From NCBI GenBank assembly GCA_021202985.1, contig JAJQCA010000040.1, positions 46,630-101,720 of the forward strand: a DNA stretch of 55,091 nt. The letters are read 5' to 3'. Positions 33,713-42,885 of this stretch are shown in pieces (within the stretch, counting starts at the first letter, position 1; each line of letters starts with the position of its first letter). The notes beneath the pieces were generated by a model. The model saw only the letters and a list, made by a program, of their open reading frames with translations. It did not search any database and was not told the origin of the DNA. The stretch comes from Alistipes sp. GTDB taxonomy: Bacteria; Bacteroidota; Bacteroidia; Bacteroidales; Rikenellaceae. Both the position numbers and the translations under genes were made by a program.

Positions 33713-35721
33713 CTTATATTGAATCCGCCCGTGGGGTTGAACGTATTGGACTGGGTGCTCTGTCCACCGCCTTTCCGTTCCTCCTCGGCCCGCTTTTTCT
33801 CCAGCTCTTCGAACCAGCGCCGCATGCGGGCTTCCTCCTGCCTGCGCAGTTGCTCCATCACGCTTCGCATGGTGACCGGCGCGAATATTACCTCGCAGTC
33901 TACCGTGTATTCGTCCTCCCACCCCGTTTTAGTGGGTATCTCCTCGTCGCCATTACCCAGCAGGAACATCTCTACCCGCTCGGGCTGAATCCTGTTCACC
34001 AGATCGCCCCTGTCCCACACTCCGTTACGGTTCATATCCTCGACTATGCGCAGCCTCACGGCCCCGGCTTCGAGGTACCGGAATACGTATCGGCCCGTGG
34101 TGGCGTTGGGAACTTCCCTGATTATCCGTCCGCCCGACTGGTCGAGCAGTTCGAGCACGTACTGGCTGTCGGGGGTTTTCCCCTTCAGGTTGATGACCAG
34201 CGTTGCGTACTTGTCCCTGTCCATCACGGCGAAGGTGCTCCGAAGGGTATCGTTGCTCTCCCCGGCGATGTTGACGAACGTTCCTTCGGGAATGGTCAGT
34301 TCGTAATCCTGACCGTCCGCCCACGGCGCGCGGAGCGTGTACCGCCTTATGTTCATCGTGTCCTGCTCGAGCGTGTACCGGACTCTGTACCGGTTCTCTT
34401 CCTCGGTACGTATCAGGCTGATACGCGCCGTGTCGAGATTTACCAGCGGGTAGTCGAACGTAAGGGATATATTGTTCTCGGGATTCAACGGGTTGGCCGC
34501 CTCGACGCTCACCCTGAACGGGTTGGGTTCCTTCTCCGGCTCACGGCCTTCGGCTATGGCCTTCTCGCGCTCCTTCTCCCGGGCCAGCCGCTCACGTTCC
34601 TCCTCGCGCGATTCGAAAGCCTTCCAACCCAGCCGAAGGTCCTGCCCGTAGGGTTCGAGGCGGTTTATCGAGTCGTGCCGCAGGTAGGACAGCCTCCCTT
34701 TGAGCGTGTCGGGAATCAGGTCCGAAGGAAGGTCGAACCAGAGGGCGATAGAATCCCTGGTGGGCTTGAGGTATTCGGTGATTACGGCCCCCGGGTTGAT
34801 ACCGTCGAAGCGGAGGGTATCGATCTGCGGATAGGGTGCACCGAAGGTCAGCACCACCTTGTGTTGCAGCGGCCGAGACTGGCTGGAAAGGTACTGCCGT
34901 TTGAACGCCTCGTCGCGGAACAGCCGGAAATAGAGCTGCGGGTCGGCTGTCACGTAGCTTCGCGTGGTGTCGTACCAGACGTTGAATCCCGGCATGGTAA
35001 CCGGATTGTATACAGAGTCGAGAAAAGCTATGTCGTCGACTCCCGGGTCATAAGTCTGGTTGCCGTTATTGTCCAATATGGCGTATACCCGGTAGTCGAT
35101 GGGTTTGAGGTTCTCGGCCACGAAAATGCCGTTGTTCTCCGACCGTGCAATCACGTCGGGCTCATGGTTGAACACCGTGGAGTCGAGCGCGATGGAATCC
35201 TTTTCGGACGCGTAGAAAAAGATGAAGGCCTTCGACACGCTGTCCTTCCTGTAAGCGTCCACCGTATAACCCGACATTATCATGGAATCCAGTTCATCTC
35301 CGGTCGAGAAAACGTACCGGAACCCGTTGAGCGGATTGCCTTCGTTGTTGTCGGCGATGGCGCTCCCGAAATTGAGCGCGTAGGTCGTATTTTCCTTCAG
35401 TGTGTCCTGTATATCGATCTGGATGCCACGGCCGCGGATAAGTACCGTGGGTTTCTTTGCCATGCGCGGGGAGGTGAAGAACTCCGCCTGCTGGTTCTTG
35501 AGCTGCACGTACTCGTCGAACTCGATGTAAATGCGCCGCTCGTCGAAATTGGTGGTGCCGAAGTAGGGCGTCATGTTCACCACCACTGGCGGCAGGGTAT
35601 CGCGCGGGCCACCCTGCGGAATAGCCGCATGGCCGCACCTCCACAGCAGACCGGCCACGAAGAACGAGACGACCAGCCCGTTGACGATATATTTTTTCAC
35701 GAAACGCGATAGATGTTCCAT
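33709..35721 (-). CDS. Ig-like (Big_5) domain protein
   Basis: This 670-residue protein has an N-terminal hydrophobic segment (about 13-29) ending in RCG, a possible but not classical lipobox. Residues about 40-140 form a bacterial Ig-like Big_5 domain: GGPRDTLPPVVVNMTP and FDEYVQLKNQ at the start, VFSTGD at the end. A carboxypeptidase-like or second beta domain follows. There is a highly charged Glu/Arg-rich segment (about 375-400) with coiled-coil character, and another at the C-terminus (about 620-650). The family is widespread in Bacteroidetes and surface- or envelope-located, with no known function. It heads a run of co-oriented envelope genes. Confidence 0.82.
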   Translation of the reverse strand: MEHLSRFVKKYIVNGLVVSFFVAGLLWRCGHAAIPQGGPRDTLPPVVVNMTPYFGTTNFDERRIYIEFDEYVQLKNQQAEFFTSPRMAKKPTVLIRGRGIQIDIQDTLKENTTYALNFGSAIADNNEGNPLNGFRYVFSTGDELDSMIMSGYTVDAYRKDSVSKAFIFFYASEKDSIALDSTVFNHEPDVIARSENNGIFVAENLKPIDYRVYAILDNNGNQTYDPGVDDIAFLDSVYNPVTMPGFNVWYDTTRSYVTADPQLYFRLFRDEAFKRQYLSSQSRPLQHKVVLTFGAPYPQIDTLRFDGINPGAVITEYLKPTRDSIALWFDLPSDLIPDTLKGRLSYLRHDSINRLEPYGQDLRLGWKAFESREEERERLAREKEREKAIAEGREPEKEPNPFRVSVEAANPLNPENNISLTFDYPLVNLDTARISLIRTEEENRYRVRYTLEQDTMNIRRYTLRAPWADGQDYELTIPEGTFVNIAGESNDTLRSTFAVMDRDKYATLVINLKGKTPDSQYVLELLDQSGGRIIREVPNATTGRYVFRYLEAGAVRLRIVEDMNRNGVWDRGDLVNRIQPERVEMFLLGNGDEEIPTKTGWEDEYTVDCEVIFAPVTMRSVMEQLRRQEEARMRRWFEELEKKRAEEERKGGGQSTQSNTFNPTGGFNIR

Positions 35722-35920
35722 TACCCGTCGTATTCCTTTTTACCGTGCCGCCCGGCACACTGCCCGGCCCGGTCCGGCTAATTGCCGTATGCCGCTCCGC
35801 ACTCCACTTATTTGAGATACCCGGGCCGCTTTTCCCACCCTTACCGATTCCGTACCTTTTACAACGCGGTCGCAGGAAACCGATACCGCGGGCAGGTCGC
35901 TACCGTACCCCATATCCTGA

Positions 35921-35928
35921 CAAAGATA
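35921..35928 (-). promoter_or_regulatory. -7 element upstream of the Ig-like/PorT/rbfA operon
   Basis: The minus strand reads TATCTTTG (35928-35921), an exact TAnnTTTG. The predicted start near 35914 gives a leader of about 190 nt to the ATG at 35721. The -33 TTG is not at the standard distance. Confidence 0.6.
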
Positions 35929-36003
35929 GCTAAAACAACACAATTACTATCCGCCCGCCCTTTACAATTATCCGGCCCCGCGACAGACTGCGGGCCGGCG
36001 GTA

Positions 36004-36708
36004 TCAGCGGCCGGTACCGGACCCCTCGTCCGTTCCGTCGCCATCGTCGCCACCCGTATCGTCCCCGTCGCCTCCACCCTCGTCATCGCCACCGTCGTCC
36101 TCTTCTTCGTCGTCATCGCCGTCCTGTATCCCGTAAGGATTGTCGTTGGCCACGTACCATCTATCCTCGATGTAGTACCACCGCTCTTTTTCCCAGCTTC
36201 CGGCTCCGTAACGCGGCAGTGCGTAAGACCTCTTCTCCGGGTTGAAAACCAGCCTCATTTTCAACTGCGTTATACCCGCCTGTATCTCCACCTCGCGCCA
36301 GGCGTACATTTCACTCTCGTATTTCTCCGTGTGCTGTTCGCTGTCGTACGCTATAAGCATTACGGGACCCGATGTGAACGGCCCGAGCACGATAACGTTC
36401 TCCTCCCGGTCGTACGTGCCCATGCCGTCGGGCTGGCGCTTCTCGCCGCTCCGGCTGGTGGCTATGCCCTGCCGGGCATCCTCCCACGAATCGACCTGCC
36501 ACGTAGCCGTGTCGGCGTAATGGTAGTATACGTCCACCCACGGGGAATAAGGGATAACGCTGTCCCCCTCCACTTTCTCAGGCAATCGCAATCTGGCCTC
36601 CACTTTACAAATAAGGTCCGTATCCACGCTCTCGCATCCTGGCGCGAAGACGGCGGTCAGCATCAGGCCGGCTACGGCGTATTTCCCGACATGTCTTAAA
36701 AATCGCAT
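36004..36708 (-). CDS. Lipoprotein with Asp/Gly acidic tail
   Basis: This 234-residue protein has a lipoprotein-like signal (MRFLRHVGKY..., lipobox APGC at about 25). The middle (about 30-185) is beta-rich with many Trp and Tyr (WYYIEDRWYVAND). The last 40 residues are almost only Asp, Glu and Gly, with a few Thr and Ser. The family is not recognised. Acidic Gly-rich tails bind Ca2+ in some proteins; that role here is a guess. The start overlaps folK by 13 nt, so it is the last gene of the holB-folK unit. Confidence 0.78.
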   Translation of the reverse strand: MRFLRHVGKYAVAGLMLTAVFAPGCESVDTDLICKVEARLRLPEKVEGDSVIPYSPWVDVYYHYADTATWQVDSWEDARQGIATSRSGEKRQPDGMGTYDREENVIVLGPFTSGPVMLIAYDSEQHTEKYESEMYAWREVEIQAGITQLKMRLVFNPEKRSYALPRYGAGSWEKERWYYIEDRWYVANDNPYGIQDGDDDEEEDDGGDDEGGGDGDDTGGDDGDGTDEGSGTGR

Positions 36709-37226
36709 AAGCCCTTTTTTTTCAGTTCGCGGAGCATCTCCGCCGCGGTCATTCCCGTAACCGGGTGCCTCATCGCGGGCACGGCCTCGGCCAGCGGCCG
36801 GAGTACGAACTCCCGGCAGGGGGCGAGCGGATGCGGCACCTGCAAATGGGGCAGGTCCACCACCCGGTCGCCGTAATATATTATATCTATGTCTATTATC
36901 CTCGAACTGTAAAGACGCCCGCCGGCGCCGTTATGTTGCACGGTGTGCGGTGCGCGGCCCAGTTCGCACTCGATTGCTTTCAGCTCTGCGAGCAGTTCCT
37001 CCGGCCGGAGAACGGTCTCCACCGCCACCGCCCGGTTCAAAAACGCTCCGGCCTCCTGCCCGCCTTCACCCTCCACGTCGCCCCACGGCCGGCTTTCGTA
37101 TATCGACGACTGCGCTACTATCTCACCTACACGCGGGCCTATCGACTCACCGGCCCGGAGGATATTAGCCTCCCTGTCGCCCAGGTTACTTCCCAAAATA
37201 AGTACCGCCGTTTCCTTGTGCGCCAT
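36696..37226 (-). CDS. folK: HPPK, 7,8-dihydro-6-hydroxymethylpterin pyrophosphokinase
   Basis: This 176-residue enzyme transfers pyrophosphate from ATP to hydroxymethyldihydropterin in folate synthesis. The family marks are LILGSNLGDREANI at the N-terminus, SSIYESRPWGDVE, FLNRAVAVET, the motif SRIIDIDIIYYGD with the two metal-binding Asp, and VPHPLAPCREFVLRPLAE. A longer loop is seen after WGDVE (GEGGQEAG). It is 10 nt after holB and overlaps the acidic lipoprotein gene. Confidence 0.96.
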   Translation of the reverse strand: MAHKETAVLILGSNLGDREANILRAGESIGPRVGEIVAQSSIYESRPWGDVEGEGGQEAGAFLNRAVAVETVLRPEELLAELKAIECELGRAPHTVQHNGAGGRLYSSRIIDIDIIYYGDRVVDLPHLQVPHPLAPCREFVLRPLAEAVPAMRHPVTGMTAAEMLRELKKKGLCDF

Positions 37227-37236
37227 TCCCCGTCCG

Positions 37237-38373
37237 CTATTTTCTCACAATAAGTTTACTCACGGCCAGGGCGAAGTGCGGGAATATTATACGCGGGTTG
37301 CCGTTTTGTCCTATCTGGGCCACCGCCTGCTCAATCTCCGCGGCGAGCCCCTCTATGTTGTGGTTGCCGATAAAGGGGCTGAACCTGCGGCTAAATTCCA
37401 GTTCGCCGCCCCATATATAGGTTATGCCGTCCATCCCGGCGTTCATCATAAAATTTTCCCTCAGCATCCGCATCGAATAGGCGAGGAACCGCTTCTGCTG
37501 TTCGCGCCCCATACCGGCCACCCGGTCGCCCCAGTCGAGCAGTTCCATATGGCGGTCGTTGTACGAGAGGCGCATCAGGTTTGCGAACAGGTCGAAATAC
37601 TCCTCTTCGGCATCCGCCCCACCGCCGGCCAGCCTTGCCGCTTCCAGCAGGTCGCCGCACGCGAGCCTCACGATGTGGCCTGCCTTTTCGCCGGTAAGCC
37701 CGAACTTTGCGGAGAGGTATTCTGCCGCCCCCGCATCGTCAACCCCGGGAACGTGCACCTCCTGCAGGCGCGAAACGATGGTCGGCAACAGCTTCGCGGG
37801 CGACTCGCTCACCATCAGGAAGAGCGTCTTCTCCCACGGCTCCTCCAGGATTTTCAGCAGCCCGTTGGCCGCCTCCACCCTCATCTTTTCAGGCAGCCAG
37901 ACAATCATCACCTTGTAGCCCTTCTCGAACGGTTTGAACGAGAGTTTACGGATAACCTCGTCGGCCTCGTGGCGCGAAATTATCCCTTGCTGGTTCTCGA
38001 TGTTCATGGCCCTGTACCAGTCCGCCTCTCCGAAATATCCTCCGGTCGAGGCATAAAGCTCCCGCCACTGCGCTATAAACATGTCGCTCACGGGTTTTAC
38101 CGAACCCCGTGAGGTATTGGCCACGGGGAACACGAAGTGCAGGTCGGGATGGGCCAGCGAGGCCATCTTCATGCACGACGGGCACACCCCGCACGAATCC
38201 CCGTTAGCCGGGGCGTCGCAGTTGATATACTGAGCGAAAGCGTGCGCAAGCGGCAGGGTGCCGTGGCCGCTCCTGCCGGAGAACAGCATGGCATGGCCGA
38301 ACCGCCCCGCCGCGGCTCCCCGCACGAGTTTCTCTTTCAGCTCCCGCTGCCCTATGACGTCCGCAAAACGCAT
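37237..38373 (-). CDS. holB: DNA polymerase III, delta' subunit (clamp loader)
   Basis: This 378-residue protein belongs to the clamp-loader AAA+ family. The zinc-binding cysteines are C52, C61, C64 and C67. The Walker A position reads GRSGHGTL (33-40), with Thr where the Lys should be, so it is probably an ATP-inactive, structural subunit, as in known delta' proteins. The segment ANGLLKILEEPWEKTLFLMVSESPAKLLPTIVSR carries the sensor-1 and SRC-like arginine region. It is the first gene of the holB-folK-lipoprotein unit. A 206-nt gap separates it from dut. Confidence 0.93.
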   Translation of the reverse strand: MRFADVIGQRELKEKLVRGAAAGRFGHAMLFSGRSGHGTLPLAHAFAQYINCDAPANGDSCGVCPSCMKMASLAHPDLHFVFPVANTSRGSVKPVSDMFIAQWRELYASTGGYFGEADWYRAMNIENQQGIISRHEADEVIRKLSFKPFEKGYKVMIVWLPEKMRVEAANGLLKILEEPWEKTLFLMVSESPAKLLPTIVSRLQEVHVPGVDDAGAAEYLSAKFGLTGEKAGHIVRLACGDLLEAARLAGGGADAEEEYFDLFANLMRLSYNDRHMELLDWGDRVAGMGREQQKRFLAYSMRMLRENFMMNAGMDGITYIWGGELEFSRRFSPFIGNHNIEGLAAEIEQAVAQIGQNGNPRIIFPHFALAVSKLIVRK

Positions 38374-38579
38374 ATCTTAGTTATATCTCTTTTCCTTCCG
38401 GCCGTTCCGGTACCGACACCGGATCTTTCGCCCGGCCGAATACCAAACCGTAACCCGCCGGTTTTATTGCCCGGTATCCGACCGTTTTCACCGCACCCTG
38501 TCGGCAGCCGTACCTCCCGGCAACCCACCGCCGGGAAAAACGGCTACCGGACCACGCGAATAAAAGTACGTGCATTACA

Positions 38580-39014
38580 TTATTTCCTGCCGGTATGGCC
38601 GAACCCGCCGGCACCGCGCTCGGTCTCCGACAGCTCGTCGCACTCCTCCCACTCGGCCCGCTCGTGGCGCGCCAGAACAAGCTGCGCTATCCGCTCCCCG
38701 GGGTTCAACACAAAGCTGTCCGGGGAAATATTGGCAAGTATTATCTTTATCTCGCCGCGGTAATCCGCGTCTATCGTACCCGGCGAGTTGAGCACCGTAA
38801 GGCCGTGTTTAGCCGCCATTCCGCTGCGGGGTCGCACCTGTATTTCGTACCCCTCTGGAATTTCGACATACAAACCCGTGGGCACCATCGCCCGTCCGAG
38901 CGGACCGATTGTTACCGCCTCGTCGATATTCGCCCGCACGTCGAGACCGGCCGCCAGAGCCGATTCGTACCTCGGAAGGTCGAACGCCGACCGGTTTATT
39001 ACCCTTACTTTCAT
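38580..39014 (-). CDS. dut: dUTP pyrophosphatase
   Basis: This 144-residue homotrimeric enzyme hydrolyses dUTP to dUMP and PPi. All five motifs are visible: [21 protein letters not shown], the [10 protein letters not shown] uracil pocket, ERIAQLVLA, and the C-terminal [10 protein letters not shown] arm. The start lies 13 nt after the flippase stop, so the two are co-transcribed. The gene ends 206 nt before holB. Confidence 0.97.
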   Translation of the reverse strand: MKVRVINRSAFDLPRYESALAAGLDVRANIDEAVTIGPLGRAMVPTGLYVEIPEGYEIQVRPRSGMAAKHGLTVLNSPGTIDADYRGEIKIILANISPDSFVLNPGERIAQLVLARHERAEWEECDELSETERGAGGFGHTGRK

Positions 39015-39027
39015 TTGCAGTTATTTT

Positions 39028-40476
39028 CTATCGTTTCCGGACCAACCTGCGCGGATCGATATGTTCCAACCGCAGGAACAGCACCGCGTACAGGCAAAGG
39101 AACGCTAAATTAAGCAAATATTTCAAAACAAGCGGCAGTCCTGCCGTCGACAGGCCCATGCCGTAAAAGGCTGCGCCCGCCGCCAGATATATCCCGATAC
39201 GTCTCAGGTCGTAGGGCGTGGGACAGTAACGGCGGTTGAGCGCGTAGCTGACCGCCACCATAGCCACCTCGCAGACCAGCCTCGCCAGCGCGGCACCGTA
39301 AATTCCCAGCGCAGGGACCAGCAGGATATTGAAAGCCACCGTGAAAACCAGTCCGGTCCCCGTCACCAGCAGGGCGAACCCCGTGCGGCCCATCTGTTTG
39401 TACCAGAACGAGAGGTTCAGGACCACCCCGCTGAGGATATTACCCAGAAGGACCACGGGAAGTATGTAAATCCCCTCGCGGAAATCGGGACCTATCAGCA
39501 GTTCGAACAGGTCCGTGAAAAGCGTTATACCGAGGAATATCCCCACCGACACGATTATGAAATATTTCATCGCCTCGGCGTTCGTCCTTACGAAATCGTC
39601 TTTTTTGAAATCGGCCAGAAAGAACGGCTCGGCCGCCAGCCGGTACATCTGCGTGAAAAGCAGCAGTATAACCCCTATCTTCACAACCGCCCCGTAGACC
39701 CCGAGCGCCTGTATGGAGATATCGGCAGGCATCAGGTATTTTATCATCTGCCGGTCGATAAATTCGTTGGCCGTCCCCGCTATACCGCCGAGCAGCAGCG
39801 GCAGGCTGTAAAGGAGCATGGCGCCCAGCACCCTTCTATCCGGCGAAAACTTCACTCCCCGCATCGTGGGCAGGAGCATAAATACGGTCAGAAAACTTAC
39901 TATAAGGTTGGCCGCGAGATAATAGCCCGGGCCGAAACCGGCCTCGTAAAGGCCCATCGCCGGAAAGCCGGAATAGAACAGTACGCAAAAAATAATGGTT
40001 AGCACGACCGAGGCGCACCTCACCACCACATATGCCTTGGCCCTGCCCTGCTCCCGGAGCCGTGCGTAGGGCACCGCCATAAACGCGTCGAGTGCCACTA
40101 TCCCGGCCGTCATCATAATCCACGAGGGATGGTCGCCGTAACCGGTCACCCGCGCGATATCGCCCAGGAAAAGGAATGCCAGCCCGAGGAACAGCAGCGC
40201 CATCCCCGCCACGGCCGCCCAGGCGGTTGAGAACACCCGGTCCTTCTCCCGGCCGTCGGCCGCCTTGCCGGCGAACCGGAAATACCCCGACTCGAGGCCC
40301 ATCGTTAGCACCACCATCGCGAACGGAATCAGGGCGTACAGGTCCGTGATTACGCCGTATTCACCCGTACTGAGGACACGCGTAAGGTAAGGAGTGAGCA
40401 TATAGTTCAGCATCCTTGCCACGATGCTGCTCAAACCGTATACGGCCGTCTGCCCGGCTAATTTCCTTATCGACAT
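39028..40476 (-). CDS. Polysaccharide flippase (Wzx/MATE-like)
   Basis: This 482-residue inner-membrane protein has about fourteen membrane segments and the polysaccharide-synthesis/Wzx layout. The N-terminus (MSIRKLAGQTAVYGLSSIVAR) leads into the first helix and the TPYLTRVLSTGEYGVI motif. An in-frame ATG three codons upstream (40485) falls inside the -7 element at 40483-40490, so the start at 40476 is chosen. It probably flips a lipid-linked glycan or peptidoglycan precursor; the substrate is unknown. There are no glycosyltransferases nearby, so it is not part of a capsule locus here. It is divergent from a membrane protein of unknown function. Confidence 0.88.
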   Translation of the reverse strand: MSIRKLAGQTAVYGLSSIVARMLNYMLTPYLTRVLSTGEYGVITDLYALIPFAMVVLTMGLESGYFRFAGKAADGREKDRVFSTAWAAVAGMALLFLGLAFLFLGDIARVTGYGDHPSWIMMTAGIVALDAFMAVPYARLREQGRAKAYVVVRCASVVLTIIFCVLFYSGFPAMGLYEAGFGPGYYLAANLIVSFLTVFMLLPTMRGVKFSPDRRVLGAMLLYSLPLLLGGIAGTANEFIDRQMIKYLMPADISIQALGVYGAVVKIGVILLLFTQMYRLAAEPFFLADFKKDDFVRTNAEAMKYFIIVSVGIFLGITLFTDLFELLIGPDFREGIYILPVVLLGNILSGVVLNLSFWYKQMGRTGFALLVTGTGLVFTVAFNILLVPALGIYGAALARLVCEVAMVAVSYALNRRYCPTPYDLRRIGIYLAAGAAFYGMGLSTAGLPLVLKYLLNLAFLCLYAVLFLRLEHIDPRRLVRKR

Positions 40477-40482
40477 CGGCGG

Positions 40483-40490
40483 CAAAGTTA
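40483..40490 (-). promoter_or_regulatory. -7 element at the flippase start (possible leaderless mRNA)
   Basis: The minus strand reads TAACTTTG (40490-40483), an exact TAnnTTTG. Initiation about 7 nt downstream falls near 40476, which is the A of the chosen start codon. Confidence 0.6.
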
Positions 40491-40590
40491 CGAATTATAT
40501 TCGGTCCGGCTACGCCCGACCGCCCGGAAACCATATCGCCGGAAATTGCTACCTTAGGCCCGGAAAAGCAACCTCCCAAACTGTCGAAAT

Positions 40591-41838
40591 ATGAGACTAA
40601 GCAAGCTGGCTGCGCCTGTGTTCGGCCGCAGATTCCTCGTAAATTCCGCGATAACTTTCGCCGTATTACTGGTTTTCTCCTGCATAGGGTTCTTATTCCA
40701 CTATGCCGACCGGTTCATTATACACCGGGTTTCTTTCGGTGCTTCCTTAGGTTGCTGGCTGCTCGCCGGGGCGGCGATGCTTACGCAGATGGTCTCCCTG
40801 TCGCTGTGCGTTGCCACATTCCTCGGATTCCGCCGGATACCGGAGCAGGCCGGAATCGCCGGATTCCTGAAGCTACTGGCCGCCGGCACGGCCCTTGCCG
40901 TGGTGGCCGCAATCTTTATGTTCTCGTACGACCGGAATGTCACCCCTGTTCTGAAAGCCCGGCTCAGCGAAAAGCTCTACGTTCTCACCGTTGAAAGGGA
41001 CCGTTATCCGTCCCGCACAGCTACCCGGGAGGAACAAAACCACAGGTTCAGGAACACGGAGCCGTTCATGACGGAAAACAGAATCCTCAGGCACCGTATC
41101 GACTCCCTCTCGGGCCGGCTCTCAACGCTGCGGTCAGAGTGTTACTACCTTCTGGCGACCCTTCCCGACAGTCTCGCCTCGTCGGCTTACGTCTCTTACC
41201 GGCTCGGCGAAGCCGGGGTGCCTTACACCTTTTCCGGGCATGACCGCGGGGCGGCGACCGGTGCGTCCGACCACACGAATACGGGAGGAAACCTTCCGGG
41301 AAGGGGAGAAAGAACCGCAGAGGGCGAAACACTACCCGGTGAAAAAGGACCGGGTTCGCAATCGGAAGGGCTCGAAAGCACCCGGCGGAGCTCAGACACG
41401 GGCGGCCGGGAAACAGGGACGGACATCGGGGAGACCGGTACCCCTCAACCGGGGACAGCACCAGACGGGAAGGAGGGCTTATATACAGAATCCGTTACGA
41501 CTGACACACCGGACCTGCAATCGGCCGACCTCCACATGGAAACGACCGGTGAGCTATACGGCAAAGCGGTTCGACTGTACGATACCGCAAACCTGCTCCG
41601 AAGATACCGCTTCGAATCGGCGAAAAGAACGGCGACCGCAGCCGGTTTCCTGCTCTGTTTCGTAATCTACGCCGCGGCAGGGTACGCCCTTCGCCACAAG
41701 ACTTTGCGGCTTATTATGTCGGTAATAGCCGTGCTGGTGATGGCGGTATATTTGCTGCAACTGGTCACGTCGGGAATTTCGGCCAATGTGGACAGGCAGT
41801 TCCGGTCGGCCCGGGAATACCGTCCGCCACAGCAATAA
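40591..41838 (+). CDS. Membrane protein with low-complexity central loop
   Basis: This 415-residue protein has three N-terminal membrane segments (about 17-38, 52-78, 92-112) and two at the C-terminus (about 350-368, 376-397). Between them lies a soluble region: a charged helix (about 120-185), then a low-complexity Gly/Thr/Glu/Ser stretch (about 208-300) rich in TG, GE and PG. No family is recognised. The layout vaguely recalls envelope-spanning permeases, but there is no motif to back it. A weak TACCTTAG upstream might be its promoter. It is convergent with rlmN after 12 nt. Confidence 0.7.
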   Translation: MRLSKLAAPVFGRRFLVNSAITFAVLLVFSCIGFLFHYADRFIIHRVSFGASLGCWLLAGAAMLTQMVSLSLCVATFLGFRRIPEQAGIAGFLKLLAAGTALAVVAAIFMFSYDRNVTPVLKARLSEKLYVLTVERDRYPSRTATREEQNHRFRNTEPFMTENRILRHRIDSLSGRLSTLRSECYYLLATLPDSLASSAYVSYRLGEAGVPYTFSGHDRGAATGASDHTNTGGNLPGRGERTAEGETLPGEKGPGSQSEGLESTRRSSDTGGRETGTDIGETGTPQPGTAPDGKEGLYTESVTTDTPDLQSADLHMETTGELYGKAVRLYDTANLLRRYRFESAKRTATAAGFLLCFVIYAAAGYALRHKTLRLIMSVIAVLVMAVYLLQLVTSGISANVDRQFRSAREYRPPQQ

Positions 41839-41850
41839 CATACCGATGGA

Positions 41851-42885
41851 TTATTTTACGCCGGTGGAAAGAAGCCCGCAGGCGGCCTGTATATCCTCGC
41901 CGCGCGATGCCCTAATCGTGGTGGTGATGCCTTTTGCCGAGAGGGCGTCGCGGAATGCCTCAACCGAGCGGTCGCCGGGACTGTAAAAAGGCGAACCGGG
42001 TATTTTGTGGAACCGTATAATATTAATCCTGCATTTCAATCCGTCCAGCAGCCTCGCCAGCCCTTTGATATGGGCCGGGGTATCGTTGATTCCCTCCAGC
42101 AATATATACTCGAAACTAAGGCGCCTCTGCCCCTTCCAGTCGTAATTTTTGAGCAAATCGACTATGTCGGTTATGGGGGCGCCCCTCTCGATGGGCATCA
42201 GTTCGGCCCGCTGGTCGGGGAACGGGTTGTGAAGGCTCACCGCAAGGTGGGCTTTCGACTCCTCTATCAGACGCTTCAACGGCGCGACGAGTCCGGCGGT
42301 GGAGACCGTTATCCGGGTCGGGCTCCACGCGAATCCCCACGGGGCGGTAAGCACCTCCAGCGACCGGAGAACCTCGTCCAAATTGTCCAACGGTTCCCCC
42401 ATACCCATGTAGACGATATTGGTCAGGCGATCCGACTCGGGTATGGAAACCACCTGGTTCAGGATTTCACCCGCGGTAAGGTTCCGGGAAAGCCCCTGTT
42501 TGCCCGTCATGCAAAATAGGCAACCCATCCGGCAGCCAACTTGTGAGGAGACGCAGAGCGTGGCACGGTCGCGGTCGGGAATATACGCCGACTCGATGTA
42601 TCCGGCTCCCGGCACCGGGAAAAGATATTTCTTCGTCCCGTCGGACGACGTGCTGACCCCTTCCGGAGGAAGCAGTCCCACGGAGTAATTCTCATCCAGC
42701 AATCCGCGGTTCCGTGCCGATATATCCGACATGCAATCGAAAGAAGCGCTTCTCTTTACATATAGCCACTTCGCCAGTTGCCCGGCTGTAAATCGCGGCA
42801 TACCGAGACTGGCCGCCACCTCCTGCAACTGGTCGAGCGTCTTCCCGAACAGGGCCGGTTTTACCGGTATACTACTTGCCGTCAT
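41851..42885 (-). CDS. rlmN: Dual-specificity rRNA/tRNA adenine-C2 methyltransferase
   Basis: This 344-residue radical SAM enzyme methylates C2 of A2503 in 23S rRNA and A37 in some tRNAs. The [4Fe-4S] motif is C118-x3-C122-x2-C125 (in CRMGCLFC). The two methyl-transfer cysteines are C111 (seven residues before the first ligand, as in E. coli) and C336 (in DIQAACG). The GMGEPLDN and SLHNPF motifs are intact. The start at 42885 gives the family-like beginning; a frame to 42936 would add 17 residues unlike it. The start overlaps the upstream small membrane protein gene by 14 nt. Confidence 0.96.
   Translation of the reverse strand: MTASSIPVKPALFGKTLDQLQEVAASLGMPRFTAGQLAKWLYVKRSASFDCMSDISARNRGLLDENYSVGLLPPEGVSTSSDGTKKYLFPVPGAGYIESAYIPDRDRATLCVSSQVGCRMGCLFCMTGKQGLSRNLTAGEILNQVVSIPESDRLTNIVYMGMGEPLDNLDEVLRSLEVLTAPWGFAWSPTRITVSTAGLVAPLKRLIEESKAHLAVSLHNPFPDQRAELMPIERGAPITDIVDLLKNYDWKGQRRLSFEYILLEGINDTPAHIKGLARLLDGLKCRINIIRFHKIPGSPFYSPGDRSVEAFRDALSAKGITTTIRASRGEDIQAACGLLSTGVK

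Noticed and set aside
33850-35712. 620-codon open frame on the plus strand
   Set aside because: It lies entirely antisense to the Ig-like gene. Its translation is Arg/His/Val-rich without domains, as expected for the reverse frame of a GC-rich gene.
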